Assembly: GCF_901709675.1 (NCBI RefSeq)
Contig: NC_051105.1
Location: 11,578,604 to 11,642,603 of the forward strand
Length of the DNA stretch: 64,000 bases
Origin: Syngnathus acus
Lineage: Eukaryota > Chordata > Actinopteri > Syngnathiformes > Syngnathidae
Direction: 5' to 3'
Below are positions 55,246 to 64,000 of the stretch, in pieces (the stretch's first letter is position 1; each line of letters begins with the position of its first letter). Position numbers and translations under genes: made by a program. The notes beneath the pieces are model-generated. The model ran no database searches, had not been told where the DNA came from, and saw only the letters and a list, made by a program, of their open reading frames with translations.

Positions 55246-55865
55246 TACCGTCTTTTCCGGACTACAAGTTGCTCCGGACTACAAGTCGCACCAGCCATAA
55301 AATGTATAATAAAGACGTAAAAAACATATATAAGTCACACCGGAGTACAAGTCGCATTTTTGGGGGAACTTTATTTTACAAAATCCATCACCAAGAACAG
55401 GACATGAATTGGCAACAACAGGCTAAACTATACGATCGCTAACGTTACATAAACACAAATGAGGAACTGAGAACGTGCCTGACGTAATATATTAACAATT
55501 ATTCAAATAACTATAACATAAAAACACGTTTATCAAACCATCCGTGTCACTCCAAATCACTAAATCCATCAAAATCTTCGTCCTTTGTGTCACTTGTAAA
55601 CAATGCCACTGTTGACCCGGAAGTACATGCGGCGCTGACGTCAGACTCATCGTCAGTTGCGGCTCCAATATTTCCAGACCTATATAGTAACTGTATATAA
55701 ACTATACACCAAATAACTATAACATAAATAACAATTTTATCGAACCATCCGTGCCACTTCAAATCACTAAATCCATCGAAATCTTCTTATAAACAACACC
55801 ACTGCTGACTCCGGAAGTACATGCGGCGCTGAGGTCAGACTCATTGTCAGTTGTGGTTCCAATTA

Positions 55866-56812
55866 CCGTTTTTTTCCATGTATAATGCGCCCCCATGTAT
55901 AATACGCACCCTAAAAATGGCATGTCGATGCTGGAAAAAAGCCTGTACCCATGTATAATACGCACCCAAATTTTGACTTTTTTTTTTAGATTTTTTTTTT
56001 TTTTAAAGTCCCAATGATCGTCACACACGCGTCTGGGTGTGGTGAAATTTGTCCTCTGCATTTGACCCATCCCCGTGTGATTTTGATCCATCCCCTGGGG
56101 GAGAGGGGAGCAGTGAGCAGCAGCGGCGCCGCGCTCGGGAATCATTTGGTGATCTAACCCCCCCAATTCCAACCCTTAATGCTGAGTGCCAAGCAGGGAG
56201 GCAATGGGTCCCATTTTTATAGTCTTTGGTATGACCCGGCCGGGTTACTTAAGTCCGTAAACGTAAAATTATTTCAGAAAAAAGATCATCTTTGGGAACA
56301 ACCGGATGTTATTCTGCCGGTCAGTATCACTGCGCATGCAGTAGCAAACTCGATAGCGAAGAAATATGTGAGACTCTCAACGGGATCACCAATATTTGAG
56401 TGATGTTCCAGTTATTTATCACAATTATTTATTATTATAATAATAATATATATAATATATATAATAATTATTTATTTATTATTCACAATTGTCATGGTGA
56501 TCTTTCTGGTGATTTCTTAACTAGGCTGGATGTATTTTTTTTGTTGGCGTTGATTTCTCCGACTGCCCAGAAAGGCACCACCGCGATCAGTTAGGTTAAA
56601 ATGAAAAGAGAGGAAAGTGACGTTGTAAAGAACCATCCGTGACAAGATTTTCTTCAAAAATTGTTGTACCATGATTTTCTTCACAAAAAAAAAACAAAAA
56701 GGAAAAAAAAAAAAAAAAAAATTAAATAAAATTGTACCCATGTATAATGCGCACCCCAGATTTTAGGACAATGAATTAGTTAAATTTTGCGCATTATACA
56801 TGGAAAAAAACG
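55866..56812. mobile_element. 'TATAATGCGC' TA-flanked element with captured SINE (copy 4)
   Basis: Ends are CCGTTTTTTTCCATGTATAA and TTATACATGGAAAAAAACG (one terminal G lost), flanked by TA (55864-55865 and 56813-56814). It carries one reversed SINE body (about 56004-56246), then a block almost identical to 25440-25870 of copy 1. Because copy 1 has the SINE twice, copy 4 shows the earlier state. Confidence 0.83.
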
Positions 56813-56850
56813 TATTCCACAGGCCAAGTGCGCCATCATGTGGTTTAAAG

Positions 56851-57760
56851 CAGTGGTCCCCAACCACCGGGCCGCGGACCGGTACCGGTCCGTGGGTCAC
56901 TTGGTACCGGGCCGCGGAGCTGCACAGGAAAAAAAAAAAAAAGAAATTTTTTATTTTTTTTTTTCATTGACGATCAATTCATTCAGGTTAAGACGCTCGT
57001 CCCGGTCACGTGACATGTTTCCCCAGTCGAGCCCGCAAAGCTAGCAAAAATGAGTAAGAATTTATTTTGAAAAATATAAAAAATTTGGCGAATCTCTCCC
57101 AATTACATCTGTCGGTGCATCTGAAAAATAAGGACTCTTGACACAGGGCGCTCGTCTCGGTCACGTGACATGTCACCACAGTCAAGCCCGCGAGGCAAGC
57201 AAAAATGAGCAAGAAACAGAGAAGTTTGGAAAGCTTCTTCGGAAAGGGAAAAACGTCCAATGAGGACACTGAAGAAGAAGAGGCTACGACTTCTAAGAAA
57301 AGGAAAGCTGCATTTAAAAGAACATTTCTGGAGTCCTACTTAAAATATGGATTTATCGCCACAGGTGACTCTGACGCGCCAAGTGCACTCCGCATATGTG
57401 GCGAAAGGCTAGCTAACGAGGCAATGAAGCCTTCAAACCTGCTTCGGCACATGGAGACCAAGCATCCTGCATTTAAAGACAAACCTTAACCACTTCGGGT
57501 GTCATTGTCTCCGATTACGCCTAGATGGGAACGGCTCATTTCTGAGAAAAGAGCTCGGTGCTCCCACTAATTCAACGTTTTATTTTTATGTGGTTTATAT
57601 TTGTTTTTATGCCAGTCGTATCATTCTATTTCATCCTATTTATATATATAAATATTTAAATAATAAATATATAAATATGTTTATTTATATAAAGGCCGGT
57701 CCGCGAAAATATTTCTGACACGTAACCGGTCCGTGGTGCAAAAAAGGTTGGGGACCACTG
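56851..57760 (+). mobile_element. hAT element with BED-finger ORF
   Basis: Ends are CAGTGGTCCCCAACC and GGTTGGGGACCACTG, flanked by a perfect 8-bp duplication GTTTAAAG (56843-56850 and 57761-57768). The terminal GGGCCGCGGACCGGTACCGG motifs are typical of a common vertebrate hAT. It inserted into the TATAAGTCGC element. An internal direct duplication surrounds CGCTCGTCCCGGTCACGTGA and its partner (about 56993 and 57147). Confidence 0.93.
57205..57489 (+). pseudogene. Truncated hAT transposase N-terminus (BED-type finger region)
   Basis: The 95-residue frame begins MSKKQRSLESFFGKGKTSNE, has a Lys/Arg patch (TSKKRKAAFKR), then ESYLKYGFIATGD and the finger remnants RICGERLANEAMKPSNLLRH and METKHPAF. 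The first Cys pair of a BED finger should read C-x-x-C, but here only one Cys remains (ALRICGERL); the His pair LLRHMETKH is intact. The catalytic domain is missing, so it is not a functional gene. Confidence 0.8.
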
Positions 57761-57931
57761 GTTTAAAGTGAAAATAACATGTGAAGTGATCAACTATAAT
57801 ACTAAGTAAGTAATGTGTTAATGATCAAGTAATAATGTGTTAATAATTTCACATATAAGTCACTCCTGATTATAAGTCACACCCCTGGCCGAACTATGAA
57901 AAAACTGCGACTTATACTCCGGAAAATACGG

Positions 57932-58441
57932 TAATAACATCTTGAGCCATTTCTATTAGTGTTTTCTCTCATGTGTTTTCTGCCTTTTCAGGGCTTTCCG
58001 GGGAAGATCCCAGGAATACACGTGGAGATGTGATCTGGCCTTCATCCTTCACGATTTGCCACTTTGATTGTTGCTCTCCAAAACCACCGTTGCAAACACT
58101 GCAGCAGTGGTTTGGCTCCAAGTAAAACCCCAAGTTAGAGGCACTAGTAAACTTTCCCCAGCTGCTGCCTTGACACACATGGTGCATTGCTGCCATTCCC
58201 AAAGCCCGACTCCATCAGTCTCGAGGGCCCAGCCACTAGCTTGCTGGTGTGCTTACAGTAGCCACAAAAAGAAGGAGGGTCCTTTTGGATAATTGTTTAC
58301 CCAGTCACCAATATAAATTCAAGTGTTGGGGTTTACAGAAACTTCCTGAGGCTTTGAGTTCTCAGGATATTTTGTAATCATCCAATCAAAATCTGTGAAG
58401 ACTGACAAACACAGGGAAGGTGATTATTTTAGCCCAGGTTG
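57932..58441 (+). other. Probable clasp1 5' UTR part of the first coding exon
   Basis: A pyrimidine-rich acceptor (TTTTCTGCCTTTTCAG) ends at 57991. The stretch to 58441 has no repeat ends and stays open to the clasp1 ATG, so it may be a spliced 5' UTR. The boundary is a guess based on the acceptor. Confidence 0.35.
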
Positions 58442-58636
58442 ATGGAGTACAACATGGAGAGCTGTCTAGCTCAGGTCCTGCAGAAAGATGTGGGCCGTCG
58501 TCTTCAGGTGGGCCAAGAGATCATCGATTACATCTTGGATAAAGAGAAGTCTCATGATCTGGAACAGGATCAGACTGCACTTGATAAGATGGTTGATGGC
58601 ATTGCCACCTCCTGGGTCAATTCCAGCAACTTCAAG
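58442..58636 (+). CDS. clasp1: CLIP-associating protein 1, first coding exon (3' partial)
   Basis: ATG at 58442 opens MEYNMESCLAQVLQKDVGRR, continuing through VGQEIIDYILDKEKSHDLEQ and MVDGIATSWVNSSNFK. A consensus donor GTAAAC follows at 58637. These 65 residues are the beginning of the TOG1 domain of CLASP1/2. CLASPs bind microtubule plus ends and CLIP-170, and stabilise microtubules at kinetochores and the cell cortex. The neighbour nifk is next to CLASP1 in human too, which favours clasp1 over clasp2. No second exon was found in the remaining 5.4 kb, so intron 1 extends past the window. Confidence 0.93.
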
Positions 58637-60540
58637 GTAAACTCCATTGATGGGGCTGGGAACTCTGATATGGGTTCCTTCAGCATGCATTTAGATTGCA
58701 TGCTACGAGTGATGACGCAAATTGAAATTATTTTGTAATTCAAGATGGTCATCAGAGCATTAAAAAATGAAAAAATGCATGCTATCCTATCAGATCAGAA
58801 TTAGGCCTCTTCCAAATAATTTTGGATTAAAACACTGAGTGGTATGATACGGGTAACTTACAATTCAATATTGTGATGATATGTGGCCCGCAATACAACA
58901 ATAATGATACATAATATTTACCTCTGTCTCCCAGCCTTTTGAGATTTAAGTTCATATCATGAATATTAATTACATGTTACCACAATACTGATCCCTCTCA
59001 TTCCATCCTCATAGAAGAAAAGAAAAAAACATTGAGCAACCATGTGAGGGAAAGCAAAGTACCTATTGACAAGACATAAATATGAAAGATGAGTAGTTAG
59101 GACACGTGACTGAGGCGCTTGCCTGTGGTGACGCTTGGGCCAATGTGGACAAAGTGTCAGCACATTTTACGTTTGTGGATGACGCAAAAAACTAAATAAC
59201 AAGGATGTCTGCACATGGGACAGCATACAGACTGCACGCAGCGACATACAATCACAACAAGAGTGGACAGTAAATATAAACATGCAGTGAATTCACCAGA
59301 ATTGATGTTCTGATGTGTCAAGTCTTAGTCATGTTGCACAATTAATCACATTTTAATCATGATTATAATTTTGGCTCCAGACGATCTCATAATTCATATA
59401 ATCGAGTAAAAATGATTATTTAGTGTTTCCGTTCTAAATCTAATTGTGTCTCAACAATATCATGATGGGGATGATGTTGAAAATCATCGTTTAACTTTGG
59501 TTTTGTAAGATAAGATTTGACTGTTAGCGGAGACTCAGAAATCTGAGTGTGGCAACAGTAAAAAAAGGAAGAGTATTGGTACTGTTGGTACTATCTGTGT
59601 GTAAGGTGAATGCTGCTGGTTAGGAGAAAAGCTAGTTGGATTTTGGATGATCACGAAATTCTTTGAAAAACAAACCTTTAGCGGCGTCATCAAAAATCTT
59701 TGTCTTTGATCAAGCTGTCACGTGTTTCCTTTTAAACAATACGCAATTAAAATTTTCAATCAAGAGTTGAAATTGATTTTCACTCAATTTCACTCAAACA
59801 AGCTGATCACATGAAAACTAATGTGCAAGCTCTTGAGTTTGGGATAGTAAGTGATAGAAAGCATGACAGATTAATTTGCCTTCCATGAATAGTTGAAGGG
59901 AATGCCTTTAAATCGTCTAATGCTGCATGTGGATCTGCCAACATCACTCCAACCTCCCCATTGCATTCTAATGGACTTTAATTCCAAACACATTTTTGCT
60001 ATTTGTGGGCAGGCTGAGCACCTATTTCCCACAAATAACGGATATCAACTGTACTTACTGTATTGTAATGACTTGGAAGCGTTCGGCAAGTGGCTGTGCC
60101 TCACTGGTTTATGTGCATTTTGATAAGCTATAATTTGCAACATTGTGGAAGTGCAAGTCAGATTTTGAATCATCACAAATCTAGTGGCTGAGGCTTGGCC
60201 ACTCGTGAGATCTTGTGGCAGAACCCCCGCTTACTTGTGTTCATTGGCGTTCTGCTTCATCCCACGGTGTGCCCAAATTATGTCACTTATAATGTCTAAA
60301 AACTATTCATTTTTATAACAACCTGCAACAGAGAAAACAATGGCAAACAGCTGGCGGCATTCTCTCATTGACATCAGGCTCATAAATGTTAAATCTAGAC
60401 GTGGATGTTCCCAAATATGCTAAAAACCACCAGAGAACAACAGAGAACTTTCCAGAGTGTTTTTTCATTGGGTTGGGGGTACTTGCAGGCATCATTTTTA
60501 AGTCCAACAATAAAATAAGTGTGAATGTTTGCCCCATGAT
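58637..60540 (+). other. clasp1 intron 1, first part
   Basis: AT-rich intron without recognised exons or repeat termini. Confidence 0.6.
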
Positions 60541-61404
60541 CAGTGTTCTCTCTAATTTTTCAAGTGTCTGTGCAAACACACAAGCTCCTTGTGCACACTG
60601 TGGACCACTGTGTGCAACACTAGATTAAATAAGTAAACTAATAAGTAAATAAATAAATATTGTCAATGAGAACTTTAACTTGCTCGGGGTCGGATTTTGT
60701 TTTGTGTGACAGCTCGTTTCTTTTCTGTCGATCTTTTGCGCAGTCTCGCAAGAATGTACCGATCCCCTGTCCCATCTTGAGTCTTTGTACAATTCCAACA
60801 GCTTTCAAATAACATTTCTGCTGAATGTGACGCTTGAGGTAGTCCAACTTCCATTCCTTCCATATTTTTCCCTCAGTAAACTCGCCCGCCACTTTGGCTT
60901 CACTGCATGTTTTGCAGAGGAGACCTTTGTCATTGGAAAAAGAGAAAATCTCACCCAGTTTAACATCCTCTTGTAGTTGCACACACTCCGACAGCCATCC
61001 AAACTTAAAAGAACTGCCGCATCTCATATTTATTTTGTCTTGGCGAGTGGATGTGTCGCTGCTCATTCATTTCGCCATGATTAGCTAATTTAGCATTCGC
61101 ATCGCTTGACGCCGCCGCACTGTCGTTAGCTAGCTAACCTGCGCGGCATGGATGAGCAGGACACATATGTGTCATACATATATGTAGCGTAAGTGAACCA
61201 TATCATATCATTGGCTGGACACCTGTCAATTACTGATTTAAACTACAAAAAGGCACAGAAAGAAAATCATTCGTCCACTTAATTAGATCAGATTACGTCT
61301 ATCATTAGATATTAATCAATCAGTTCATGCAGAATTTTATTTTGTGCGCAGCATGGAGTTTCTTGTGCGCAATTGCGCAGCTGCGCAGCTTAGAGGGAAC
61401 ACTG
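60541..61404 (-). mobile_element. hAT element (CAGTGTTC type), clasp1 intron 1
   Basis: Ends are CAGTGTTCTCTCTAA and the right CTTAGAGGGAACACTG, flanked by CCCATGAT (60533-60540) and CCCATGAC (61405-61412), an 8-bp duplication with one mismatch. The right subterminal GCGCAATTGCGCAGCTGCGC is palindromic, as in this common fish hAT. A transposase N-terminal relic lies on the minus strand. Confidence 0.88.
60638..61066 (-). pseudogene. hAT transposase N-terminal exon relic (TTF-type finger)
   Basis: The 142-residue minus-strand frame starts MSSDTSTRQDKINMRCGSS and includes LLCKTCSEAKVAGEFTEGK, KEWKLDYLKRHIQQKCYLKA. This is the Cys-x-x-Cys ... His pattern of TTF/BED-like fingers at the start of hAT transposases (compare ZNF862-like proteins). 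The His pair is partly lost (RHIQQKC where the family has a second His). No catalytic domain follows within the element. Confidence 0.72.
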
Positions 61405-61412
61405 CCCATGAC

Positions 61413-63229
61413 AGTCCCTTTTAAGATTTGACTTCTCAAATTTACTGGCTCAAATGACCAAAATGATCCCGATCATTAGTGACTAACTCAAGATTAGTTT
61501 TACTACTTCCATAAACCGAACCAAGTTTACAACCACTAATGCTAATAATTTAGCTTTTTATGTAGCTTAAAATTTAAAACCAATGGAGCAATCAATCGAG
61601 TCGAGCCAATAACCACATTTCCAAAGTCTAAACTTCAAGGCAACAAGTTGACGTGGGTTTTAGTGCATTGACTTCAACCAGTCAACAACAACCAAACAGG
61701 TAATGAAAATTGCATTCATGCAGAATAAATTTCAATTTTGTGACCACGTGCTTGTCAGTGATCCACAGCCTTACCGAGATGAAGCACCCCTGAACCATTT
61801 CACGTTCGCTAATTTTGTCACATCAGGTAACCCCCTGCTTCAGTGTTTATGTTCACTTCTGCGATGAGCCAAATGCAGAGGTCAAATTTCATGTACATGA
61901 CAAAGTTTCTTCTTGTTCTTCAAATTTCCCAGTGAATGTCATATGAGCTCTATTTTAAGAACTTTGGACACTTGTATTACAATCACATGAACTATTTGTA
62001 CTGAATCTGTGATACAGACACCTTAAGAAGACAGCTTTGTGCAATGCTCCCATGCAAGCGCATGTGTAAGGCACAATAGGGAGACAGAACAATATTTGTT
62101 TGGCGCACAGAAGTTATATTGAGTAAGTTAGGTGTCAATTTAGCTCGTAATGTACCCACATAGCACCTACGTTATATTTGTGCTCAAAGGTCACATCGGA
62201 ATGTGTCACTTTTCAGGGCAGTAACAGACACAATTTACAACAAGTCTTTCTGGAATGCCTATGGTCCTTTGTAAATCTTTTGAAATATTTGTGAAGAATA
62301 GGCACCATGATGCATACAGGTGGGAAAACCTTTGTGACTTATGCTAACCTGAGTAGATCTTGTCAGCTAATGCAGACATACAGCATTTCACACATTTTTT
62401 GTGATCTGAAACGATAATAAAAAAGTGTTAGGGGTCATCCCAACCAAACATACCCCAAAATGATTTGCGTGATTTCCTTCTCCAAAAAATCTTCAATCCT
62501 CATTTCCAGTGAAGCTGGAACGTTGTGTAAAACGTAAACAAAAAACTGAATAATTTCCAAATCTTTTTGAACCTATATTTAATTCACAATAGCACACCCA
62601 TGACCCTCGTGAGAATCACCAGTTTGTAAAATGAAGATGTATATTTACTTCTTCTGAATTTGATACCAAAGGCATAATCTAAAAAACTGTGGCAGGGGCA
62701 TGTTTACCACTGTGATCCATCACCTTTCTTTTAAAAACTTCAATAACCATTTGGGAGTGGAACAACGATGCTTTTGTCTGAATTCCTCATTTTGATACCA
62801 TCACAGGTCCCTCTTTTCTACGTGTTCTGAGGTGCGGCTCAGAGCAAGACGTTTTGGTGCGGTCTCTTTAAATGCAAATGAGATCCTTCACACCCCTCAG
62901 GCCGCAAGATGTGTGCCTCCCTTTCCGGTTGCCATGTGTAGTTTTTTTTAGCTGAGGTAGCGTTTACTTTTTTTTTTTTGCTTTATTTAAACGAGGTAGC
63001 GTTTACTTGCACCGCAAACTACCAAAGTCGATTTTCCATGATACGTGTCCTTTAAAATCAATTATTCTATTGGTTATTTCATCGATGAATCAAATAATTG
63101 GATGAAATTTTATCTTGCGTGAAAATGTATTACAAAACCATTGTTCCCCATTTCTGACTGTTTACTTGCGATTGATTGGTGATGAAAACATCTAAATAGC
63201 AATTAAACAATAACACACAAAAGAGATTA
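61413..63229 (+). other. clasp1 intron 1, second part
   Basis: Mostly unassigned. A segment at about 62512-62600 (GGAACGTTGTGTAAAACG, AATTTCCAAATCTTTTTGAA) resembles the end of a common fish DNA-transposon repeat, but its partner end was not found. A short direct repeat GAGGTAGCGTTTACTT occurs at about 62955 and 62994. Confidence 0.45.
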
Positions 63230-64000
63230 CCGTATTTTTTGCATCAAAAGGCGCACTGGATTACAAGGCACACCCTCATTGAATTTTTTATTTTAGAAAT
63301 GATTTCATATATAGGGCGCACTGGAGTAAAAGGCGCACAAAATAGAAGCTATACTGCAACAAACTGAGGTGAACTAGGGTTGCGGTATGCATCCACTAGC
63401 CAATAACCTATGAGCCCTCTGTAAACAATCACGTTTCTCAAACTATCTCCTATAAAATGATCGGAACTGACTAAAGTTCGATCTAACGCATTGGTATTGC
63501 TTACTTATGTTTCCCTTCCATATCGATCCGTAAATTTACTCGAAATATTAACGGAGCAGCCTATTTTGACATGAAATAGCCTCGTGCGTATAGCGGCTAT
63601 CACTATAGCATTAGCCACCCGCAAACTCCCATGAGCCTCAGCTCGCAGACTCCCATGAGCCTCAGCAAAGTGTAAATAATCGCGTTTCTCAAACGATCTC
63701 CTATAAAATGAAACATTATTCGAAACATTAATGGAGCAGCCTATTTTGAAATGAAATAGCCTCACGGGTACAACAGCTATTCAGTGACGCCCCCTGACCA
63801 CGGTTGCCGTAATGCTGGGAAGCGATGCGACCTTGTAATTTAGTAGTCGTACTAAAACGTACTGAAACATTTTGGCAGAGCACTGTGGACAACCAGTATG
63901 GATCAACAAATTCATCAATTGATCCACATATAAGGCGCACCGGACTATAAGGCGCACTGTCGGCTTTTGAGAAAATTTTAGGTTTTTAGGTGCGCCTTAT
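63230..64000. mobile_element. 'AAGGCGC' TA-flanked element, right end beyond window
   Basis: Begins CCGTATTTTTTGCATCAAAA after a TA (63228-63229). Subterminal repeats of AAGGCGCACTGG, GGCGCACC and TATAAGGCGCACCGGAC occur at the left and again at 63930-64000, where the window ends. The interior has a direct duplication around TCTCCTATAAAATG (about 63443 and 63699) and a 25-bp tandem (CAGACTCCCATGAGCCTCAG). No intact ORF was seen. Confidence 0.75.

Larger units (their letters stand above)
55248..57931. mobile_element. 'TATAAGTCGC' family element hosting two nested insertions
   Basis: Ends are CCGTCTTTTCCGGACTACAA and TTATACTCCGGAAAATACGG, flanked by TA (55246-55247 and 57932-57933). The left TA is also the right TA of the Tigger-like element, so the two abut exactly. 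Subterminal repeats of ACTACAAGTCGCACC and CGGAGTACAAGTCGC are present. On the minus strand a relic reads DDESDVSAACTSG and DEDFDGFSDLE (about 55547-55680), resembling an acidic transposase C-terminus, and this segment is duplicated (about 55725-55850). It is interrupted by 55866-56812 and 56851-57760. Confidence 0.78.

Noticed and set aside
58068-58292. ORF upstream of the clasp1 ATG as a separate protein
   Set aside because: Low-complexity, no family resemblance. It is more likely 5' UTR.

Overview
This is vertebrate nuclear DNA, almost certainly from a ray-finned (teleost) fish. The species cannot be read from the window. The genes have GT-AG introns and most closely resemble vertebrate orthologues. 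Between them lies typical teleost repeat content: tRNA-derived SINEs with a GGATGG-repeat tail, hAT, pogo and Tc1 DNA transposons, several LINE clades, and a fish-type trace-amine receptor relic. I assembled the gene models by hand from splice signals and remembered family sequences. No alignment was run.

Genes, all on the + strand, in order: the 3' end of an ELL-associated factor (eaf2-like, 1-622); a complete mitochondrial CYP27-family P450, closest to CYP27A (2119-6047, 9 exons, 534 aa); ildr1, the tricellular-junction angulin-2 (11322-17694, 8 exons, 544 aa); me3, mitochondrial NADP-dependent malic enzyme (19638-30971, 13 exons, 605 aa); nifk, the nucleolar Ki-67 FHA-binding protein (41288-51830, 6 exons, 268 aa); and the first coding exon of clasp1 (58442-58636), whose next exon lies beyond the window. 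The five reading frames other than eaf2 and clasp1 fragments (cyp27a, ildr1, me3, nifk) close without a frameshift. These genes are not a functional pathway. They are a conserved neighbourhood (eaf2 near ildr1, and nifk beside clasp1, as in human).

The rest is mobile DNA, much of it nested and dateable by target-site duplications (TSDs). 6.5-11 kb: a minus-strand LINE hit by a hAT element that was itself hit by a pogo-like element. me3 introns: a hAT with a BED-finger relic, a 'TATAATGCGC' element carrying captured SINE DNA, and a 338-bp TG tract beside an exon. 31-41 kb: a hAT; a deleted ISL2EU-like transposon keeping the start of both of its divergent genes; a nearly intact LINE with a 1020-aa ORF; a minus-strand TAAR-like receptor pseudogene; GATA/GACA satellites; and a palindromic MITE just upstream of nifk. 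nifk intron 4: a Tc1 fossil and a 1.84-kb foldback element with inverted arms of about 640 bp. 53.7-57.9 kb: five elements nested or abutting. 60.5-64 kb: another hAT and the start of a 'GGCGC' element.

The most interesting material is a group of three TA-flanked repeat families that share a terminal design but differ in the short subterminal word (TAAGTCGC, TAATGCGC, AAGGCGC). They include SINE capture and foldback formation. The ISL2EU-like relic and the receptor pseudogene come next. I saw no tRNA, rRNA or CRISPR features.
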